A DNA stretch of 64,000 nt from Microbacterium amylolyticum. Its GTDB lineage: Bacteria > Actinomycetota > Actinomycetes > Actinomycetales > Microbacteriaceae. The notes below the pieces were generated by a model, which saw nothing but the letters and a program-made list of their open reading frames with translations, was not told the origin of the DNA and searched no databases. Below, piece after piece: positions 59,388 through 64,000 of the stretch. A program made the position numbers and the translations under genes. Position 1 is the stretch's first letter, and each line of letters opens with the position of its first letter. Location of the stretch: positions 310,001 through 374,000 of the forward strand of contig NZ_CP049253.1 of NCBI RefSeq assembly GCF_011046975.1. The letters run 5' to 3'.

Positions 59388-60389
59388 TCACGGCAGGCGG
59401 ACGACCTGCGCGGCATAGACGAGTCCCGCACCGAAGCCGATCTGCAAAAGCAGCCCCCCGGAGAGCTCGGGATTCTCGTCAAGAAGGCGGTGAACGGCGA
59501 GCGGAATTGAACCGGCGGACGTGTTGCCGGTTGTCTCGACATCACGGCCCACCTTCACGTGGTCAGGGAGGGCGAGCTGCTTCGTGAACTCGTCGATGAT
59601 ACGGCCGTTCGCCTGGTGAGGGACGAATGCTGCGAGATCATCTGCTGTGATGCCGGCGCCCTCAAGCGCCTTCTTCGCCACCTTGACCATGTCGAAAACC
59701 GCCCAGCGGAAGACGCTGGGGCCTTCCTGGCGGAGTGTTGGCCACGCGGTTTCGCCATCGCGGAACTGCGTCAGCGTTGCGTTCATGCCCACAAGGCCGG
59801 CCTTCGATCCGTCGGATCCCCACTGGGTTGCCGAGATGCCGGGGGTGTCGCTGGGGCCGATCACGGCGGCGCCGGCACCGTCGGCCAGGAGGAACGAGAT
59901 GGAACGATCGGTGGGGTCGATCAGGTCGCTGAGCTTCTCGGCGCCGATCACGACGGAGTACTTGGCTGCCCCCGCGCGGATGAGTGCGTCAGCCTGAGCA
60001 ACGGCGTAGCAGTATCCGGCGCACGCGGCGTTGAGGTCGTACGCTGCTGCTGGTGTGGCGCCAATGGCGTCTGCGACGACCGCGGCGATCGACGGCGATT
60101 GCTGCATGTTGCTGATCGTCGCGCAGAGGACGACGCCAATCTCTGACGGATCGATTCCCGCCTTTGACACGGCTTCCTTCGCCGCGGCGATGGCCAAATC
60201 AGCGGCCGAGGTCTCCGCGTTAGCGCGACGACGTGTGACCATGCCCGTGCGCTGGCGGATCCACTCGTCGCTCGAGTTGATGGGTCCAACGATGTCGTCG
60301 TTGGGGACGGCGTTTTCGCCGCGCGCGGCGCCCATCGCGAGAATGCGCGTGTGGGCGTGCGTTGGTGCTTGTGTGAGGACGGCGGTCAT
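59388..60389 (-). CDS. fabH: 3-oxoacyl-[acyl-carrier-protein] synthase III
   Basis: A 333-residue initiating condensing enzyme. Catalytic residues: Cys in NAACAGYCYAV, His in FVPHQANGRI, Asn in GNTSAGSIPLA. It starts fatty acids from acyl-CoA; branched primers are usual in this group, though specificity cannot be read. It lies between fabD and acpP in the usual order. Confidence 0.96.
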   Translation of the reverse strand: MTAVLTQAPTHAHTRILAMGAARGENAVPNDDIVGPINSSDEWIRQRTGMVTRRRANAETSAADLAIAAAKEAVSKAGIDPSEIGVVLCATISNMQQSPSIAAVVADAIGATPAAAYDLNAACAGYCYAVAQADALIRAGAAKYSVVIGAEKLSDLIDPTDRSISFLLADGAGAAVIGPSDTPGISATQWGSDGSKAGLVGMNATLTQFRDGETAWPTLRQEGPSVFRWAVFDMVKVAKKALEGAGITADDLAAFVPHQANGRIIDEFTKQLALPDHVKVGRDVETTGNTSAGSIPLAVHRLLDENPELSGGLLLQIGFGAGLVYAAQVVRLP

Positions 60390-60413
60390 GTCTTCTTCCT
60401 GCTGCCGGAGGCG

Positions 60414-61361
60414 TTACGGGGTCGTCGTCGCGGAGTGGAGCCCGCGGAGAAGGTCGCGGGCTGCGGCCAGGTCGGTGGGGGAGGTGAGGGCGACGGCGGG
60501 CGTTCCGCGCAGACCACGCTTGGCCAGGCCCACCAGTGCACCGGCGGGGGTGAACTCGACGAGCCCCGTGATGCCGGAGTCCTGGAACGAGGCCATGCAG
60601 AGGTCCCAGCGCACCGGGTGGCGGACCTGGTGGACGATGAGCTCGAGGGCGCGGGCACCCGAGGTCACCTGTGTGCCGTCGCTGTTGGTCCACAGGGGCA
60701 GAGCAGGGTCCGTGACGTCGCCGATGTCGTCAACGGCCGCCTGGAGTGCGTCGGTAGCCGGAGCCATGTAGCTGGTGTGGAAGGCTCCCGCCACCTGCAA
60801 CGGAATAACGCGAGCGCCACGCGGCGCGTTATCGATCAGAGTCTGAAGAGCGTCCTTCTCGCCGGCTGCGACGATCTGACCGCCGCCGTTGAAGTTGGCC
60901 GGTTCGAGGCCAGCGGCAGAGATGGCCTCGCTGACCTGCTCTTCTTTGCCACCAACGATCGCGCACATGCCGGTTTCTTTCAGGGCCGCGGCATCGGCCA
61001 TTGCGCGGCCACGTGCGCCGACGAGGCGCATCCCGTCGATGTCCGTGATCACACCGGCAGCGACGAGCGCGGCGATTTCACCAACGGAGTGGCCAGCGAC
61101 TCCCGCGAAGGAAGCGCGCTCCTCGGACGTCAGCTGCTGCCAGGCCAACAGGCTCGCGGCGACGATCAGCGGCTGAGCCACCTTCGTGTCGCGAATGGCG
61201 TCAGCGTCCCACTCGGTTCCTGCGGCGACGAGGTCTACGCCGGCCGCGTCGGAGTATGCGCTGAGCAGTTCAGGAGCGCCGTCGAGTTCGAGCCACGACG
61301 TGAGGAAGCCGGGTTTCTGGGAGCCCTGGCCGGGGAAGGCAGCAATGATCACGTTTTCCAT
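60414..61361 (-). CDS. fabD: Malonyl CoA-acyl carrier protein transacylase
   Basis: A 315-residue transferase loading malonate onto ACP. It shows AAFPGQGSQKPGF at the start, the nucleophile in GHSVGE and the His in VAGAFHTSYM. ATG 61361 is chosen since GGGAAG precedes it and the family starts there; the upstream open frame lies in the intergenic region. It is the first gene of the fab operon, just below fasR. Confidence 0.95.
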   Translation of the reverse strand: MENVIIAAFPGQGSQKPGFLTSWLELDGAPELLSAYSDAAGVDLVAAGTEWDADAIRDTKVAQPLIVAASLLAWQQLTSEERASFAGVAGHSVGEIAALVAAGVITDIDGMRLVGARGRAMADAAALKETGMCAIVGGKEEQVSEAISAAGLEPANFNGGGQIVAAGEKDALQTLIDNAPRGARVIPLQVAGAFHTSYMAPATDALQAAVDDIGDVTDPALPLWTNSDGTQVTSGARALELIVHQVRHPVRWDLCMASFQDSGITGLVEFTPAGALVGLAKRGLRGTPAVALTSPTDLAAARDLLRGLHSATTTP

Positions 61362-61446
61362 TCTTCCCGCGCACAGCCCGGGGAAGCTGGCACCACTCTC
61401 ACAACAATCAGAAAATCCCTTGTTTGATCTGACCAAGTTTTGGTGG

Positions 61447-62676
61447 TCACCGGCGCTCAGATCGGCGCGCCGATGATCGTTTGCGCACGACATCGGAGGA
61501 ACCGATCGACCCGAGAATCAGTGCGGTCTGCAGAATATGCGCCTCTCGCGGACCGGTGGCATCCCAGCCGATGACATCGCTGACGCGCTTCAAGCGGTAG
61601 CGCACGGTGTTCGGGTGGACGAAAAGTTCTCGCGCCGTTGCCTCGAGTGACCGCCCGTTGTCGAGGTAGCTCCACAGCGTTGTCACGAGGTCGGTGGAGT
61701 GGCCTTCGAGGGGGCGATAGATCCGCTCGATCAGCGTCTGCTTCGCCAGAACATCGCCGGCAAGGGCGCGCTCAGGCAGCAGATCGTCTGCCTCGACGGG
61801 TCGCGGCGCGTGCCGCCAGGATGCCGCGACCGCGAACCCTGCGAGGGCTGCTCGTGCGCTCCTGCTCGCGTCGACAAGGGCCGTCATCGTGGGCCCCAGG
61901 ACGAGATGACCGGGCCCGAAGTAGTTTTCCAGCTCGGTGGCGATCTCGATGAAGGGCATGCATTCGCTGCTCGGCGTTGGCTCTTGTCCCGGAACCTCGG
62001 CGCGGCCGAGCACCAAAACCAGACGAGAACCCTGAACACCAATCAGCACGTCGACGCCGAGCTTACGAGCGCGTCGCCTGACCAGATCGACGTCGAAGCT
62101 CGATGGCGTTGTTCCGACCAAAACGCTGACCTCGCCATGACCGTGCCATCCGAGGGCGGCGATTCGGCTGGGGAGCTCGTCGTCTGCTTCGCCCGTGAGG
62201 ATCGTGTCGACAACGAGTGCTTCGAGCCGTGCATCCCACAGGCCGCGAGACTCTGCTGCGCGTGCGTACACATCCGCTGCCGTGAAGGCGACTTCGCGCG
62301 AGTACAGAAGAATCGCTTCGCGCAGGTGTTCCCCCCGATCGGCAACCTTTTCCTCGGTCACTTCCACACTGACGCGCACAAGCTGAAGCGTTTGCTGCAG
62401 GCTAATGCTGCGCAGCAGTTCGCGCGGGGCGGCCGCGAAGATGTCGGCGGCGATCGTCGGGGTCTCGTTGGGGTTTTCGTACCACTCGATAAACGAGGTG
62501 ATCCCCGTTTGAGCGACAAGCCCGACTGCCGAGCGCCGTGCGGGCGGCATCTCGGAGTACCAGGGGAGAGAGTCTTCGAGACGGCGAAGCGTTGCCGTCG
62601 AAATATCACCCGAGATTCGACGCAACCACGCGAGAGTGGTCTGTTTGTCCAGGGGAGCTGCGGTGCTGTCGGTCAT
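61447..62676 (-). CDS. fasR: PucR-family transcriptional regulator, FasR-like
   Basis: A 409-residue regulator. The C-terminal helix-turn-helix of PucR type is seen in TLWSYLDNGRSLEATARELFVHPNTVRYRLKRV; the remainder is a sensory region. Its place directly upstream of fabD on the same strand matches FasR, the activator of fatty-acid synthesis in Streptomyces and relatives. ATG 62676 follows AAGGA; an upstream GTG at 62694 lacks that. The 85-base gap to fabD has a small palindrome as a candidate operator. Confidence 0.85.
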   Translation of the reverse strand: MTDSTAAPLDKQTTLAWLRRISGDISTATLRRLEDSLPWYSEMPPARRSAVGLVAQTGITSFIEWYENPNETPTIAADIFAAAPRELLRSISLQQTLQLVRVSVEVTEEKVADRGEHLREAILLYSREVAFTAADVYARAAESRGLWDARLEALVVDTILTGEADDELPSRIAALGWHGHGEVSVLVGTTPSSFDVDLVRRRARKLGVDVLIGVQGSRLVLVLGRAEVPGQEPTPSSECMPFIEIATELENYFGPGHLVLGPTMTALVDASRSARAALAGFAVAASWRHAPRPVEADDLLPERALAGDVLAKQTLIERIYRPLEGHSTDLVTTLWSYLDNGRSLEATARELFVHPNTVRYRLKRVSDVIGWDATGPREAHILQTALILGSIGSSDVVRKRSSARRSERR

Positions 62677-62731
62677 CGTTGTCCTTCGTGCCACGCGATC
62701 TGATGTGCGAGGGGCAGCTTGGCATCAGAGA

Positions 62732-62764
62732 ACGCGCGGGGCCCCGGAAGGGAGCCCCGCGCGT
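62732..62764 (-). terminator. Terminator of aceE
   Basis: A perfect 11-bp GC-rich stem (ACGCGCGGGGC) with an 11-base loop that can pair further, just after the aceE stop and before fasR. Confidence 0.75.
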
Positions 62765-62773
62765 GAGGGTGTC

Positions 62774-64000
62774 TCAGGCGTCGCCGCCCGCGTTTCCGGA
62801 CGTACCGGCGTTGACGTCGTGCAGACGGTACTTCTCGATGGCCTGGGCGACGAGACTGCGCTCGACCTTGCCCTGGTCAGCGAGCATCTGCAGCGCCTTG
62901 ACGACCATCGAGGGGCCATCGACCTTGAAGAAACGACGTGCTGCCGCGCGCGTGTCGCTGAAGCCGAAGCCATCGGCGCCAAGCGTGCCGTAGGGACCGG
63001 GGATCCAGTTGCGAATCTGGTCCTGGACGGCGTGCATGTAGTCGCTAGTCGCGACGAAGGGCTGGCCTTCGGCGTGCTTCAGCTTCTCGGTGATGTACGC
63101 CGTGCGCGGCTCTTCGGTGGGGTTCAGGAAGTTGTGCTCGTCGGCCGCGAGGCCGTCCTGACGCAGTTCGTTCCAGCTGGTGACCGACCAGACATCGGCG
63201 ACAACGCCCCAGTCTTCCTTGAGCAGCTCCTGTGCCTCCATCGCCCACGGCACGCCGACACCGGAAGCGAGCAGCTGCACGCGGTGCCCGTCGCCCGAGC
63301 CTTCGGAAACGCGGTGAAGGCCCTTGACGATGCCCTCGACATCGACATTCTCCGGCTCGGCCGGCTGACGCATTGGCTCGTTGTAGATCGTCAGGTAGTA
63401 CATGACGTCGGGGTCGGGGTGGTTGCCGCCGTACATCCGCTCAATACCCGACTGAACGATGTGCGAAATCTCGTACCCGAATGCGGGGTCGTAGATGATC
63501 GTCGCGGGGTTCGTCGAGGCCAGGAGCGGCGAGTGGCCGTCCATGTGCTGGGTTCCCTCACCCGTCAGGGTGGTTCGCCCGGCGGTGGCGCCGATGATGA
63601 AGCCCTTACCCATCTGGTCGCCGGCGGCCCAGAAAGCGTCGCCCGTGCGCTGGTACCCGAACATCGAGTAGAAGATGTAGACAGGGATGAGCGTTTCGCC
63701 GTGCGTCGAGTATGACGTGGACGTTGCGGTGAACGCTGCAACAGCGCCCGCCTCATTGATACCGACGTGCAGGATCTGTCCCTGCGGGCTCTCCTTGTAG
63801 GCGAGCAGCAGGTCGCGGTCAACCGAGGTGTAGTTCTGACCGTTGGGGTTGTAGATCTTGGCGGACGGGAAGTACGAGTCCATGCCGAAGGTGCGCGCCT
63901 CGTCGGGGATGATCGGCACGATGCGGTTGCCGAAGCCCTTGACGCGCATCAGGTCCTTGAGCAGTCGAACGAACGCCATTGTCGTGGCGATCTCCTGGCT
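62774..64000 (-). CDS. aceE: Pyruvate dehydrogenase E1 component, homodimeric type (partial)
   Basis: The C-terminal 408 codons of an enzyme of about 900 residues; the frame runs off the right edge of the window. It decarboxylates pyruvate with thiamine diphosphate and passes the acetyl group to E2. Seen: FGMDSYFPSAKIYNPNGQNY, GINEAGAVAAFTATSTSYSTHG and the C-terminal TSDYMHAVQDQI and LGADGFGFSDTR, as in homodimeric AceE. It supplies acetyl-CoA near the fatty-acid genes, an arrangement common in actinobacteria. Confidence 0.95.
   Translation of the reverse strand, partial: SQEIATTMAFVRLLKDLMRVKGFGNRIVPIIPDEARTFGMDSYFPSAKIYNPNGQNYTSVDRDLLLAYKESPQGQILHVGINEAGAVAAFTATSTSYSTHGETLIPVYIFYSMFGYQRTGDAFWAAGDQMGKGFIIGATAGRTTLTGEGTQHMDGHSPLLASTNPATIIYDPAFGYEISHIVQSGIERMYGGNHPDPDVMYYLTIYNEPMRQPAEPENVDVEGIVKGLHRVSEGSGDGHRVQLLASGVGVPWAMEAQELLKEDWGVVADVWSVTSWNELRQDGLAADEHNFLNPTEEPRTAYITEKLKHAEGQPFVATSDYMHAVQDQIRNWIPGPYGTLGADGFGFSDTRAAARRFFKVDGPSMVVKALQMLADQGKVERSLVAQAIEKYRLHDVNAGTSGNAGGDA

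Overview
The window reads as a chromosomal segment of a high-GC actinobacterium, most likely a Microbacterium-like member of the Microbacteriaceae. Supporting signs are the high G+C content, frequent GTG starts and many 4-base ATGA/GTGA gene overlaps. Others are the imuA-imuB-dnaE2 mutasome, the fasR-fabD-fabH-acpP-fabF cluster beside aceE, the hrcA-dnaJ-rsmE-HIT-phoH-ybeY-corC-era string, and actinobacteria-restricted families such as DUF3145. The assignment comes from gene content only. I see no rRNA, CRISPR array, prophage, insertion sequence or integrase; this is mostly core genome with a few accessory islands.

Layout. 1-711: end of fdhD. 850-5055: a tightly overlapping four-gene nonulosonic (sialic-acid-like) cluster: a sialyltransferase-like protein, a CMP-nonulosonate synthetase fused to a KdsC-like phosphatase, a NeuB-type synthase without its SAF domain, and a GT-B-like transferase. 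It is the best candidate for cell-wall or surface glycan work, possibly Kdn-type teichulosonic acid. 5069-9535 (minus): HAD hydrolase, CoA pyrophosphatase, a conserved protein, M18 aminopeptidase, SRAP protein. 9671-10255: Sec11-type signal peptidase whose end overlaps dnaE2. 10169-15932 (minus): imuA-imuB-dnaE2 behind a LexA-like box. 16047-17760 (minus): DedA and App1-family proteins. 17847-24485 (plus): leuS, comEA-comEC-holA. 24605-24865 (minus): rpsT.

25015-33166 is a peptide-transport island: two divergent lipoprotein binding proteins, a DppB-type permease with a large extra membrane region, a DppC-type permease and a double ATPase. 33235-36983: lepA, a DUF1990 protein, hemW. 37026-44226: CIRCE-controlled hrcA, then dnaJ, rsmE, HIT, phoH, ybeY, corC-like and era. 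44305-46189 (minus): leuA behind a 16-codon leader peptide with four consecutive leucine codons and competing hairpins. 46251-53549: TRIC channel, recO, uppS, glutathione peroxidase, dusB, dgt, dnaG. 53586-54371: a lone ABC ATPase with altered catalytic motifs. Then two tRNAs (Asn-GTT and a CAT anticodon), a lipoprotein, a DMT transporter, def and DUF3145. 57737-64000 (minus): fabF, acpP, fabH, fabD, fasR and the C-terminal part of aceE.

Two themes cut across the window. First, about a dozen genes lacking a clear Shine-Dalgarno have a TANNNT-like hexamer ending 6-9 bases before the start codon, the hallmark of leaderless transcription in actinobacteria. Second, several intergenic regions carry very long near-perfect hairpins (up to 29 bp) used as bidirectional terminators. 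Translational coupling by stop-start overlap is the rule inside operons.
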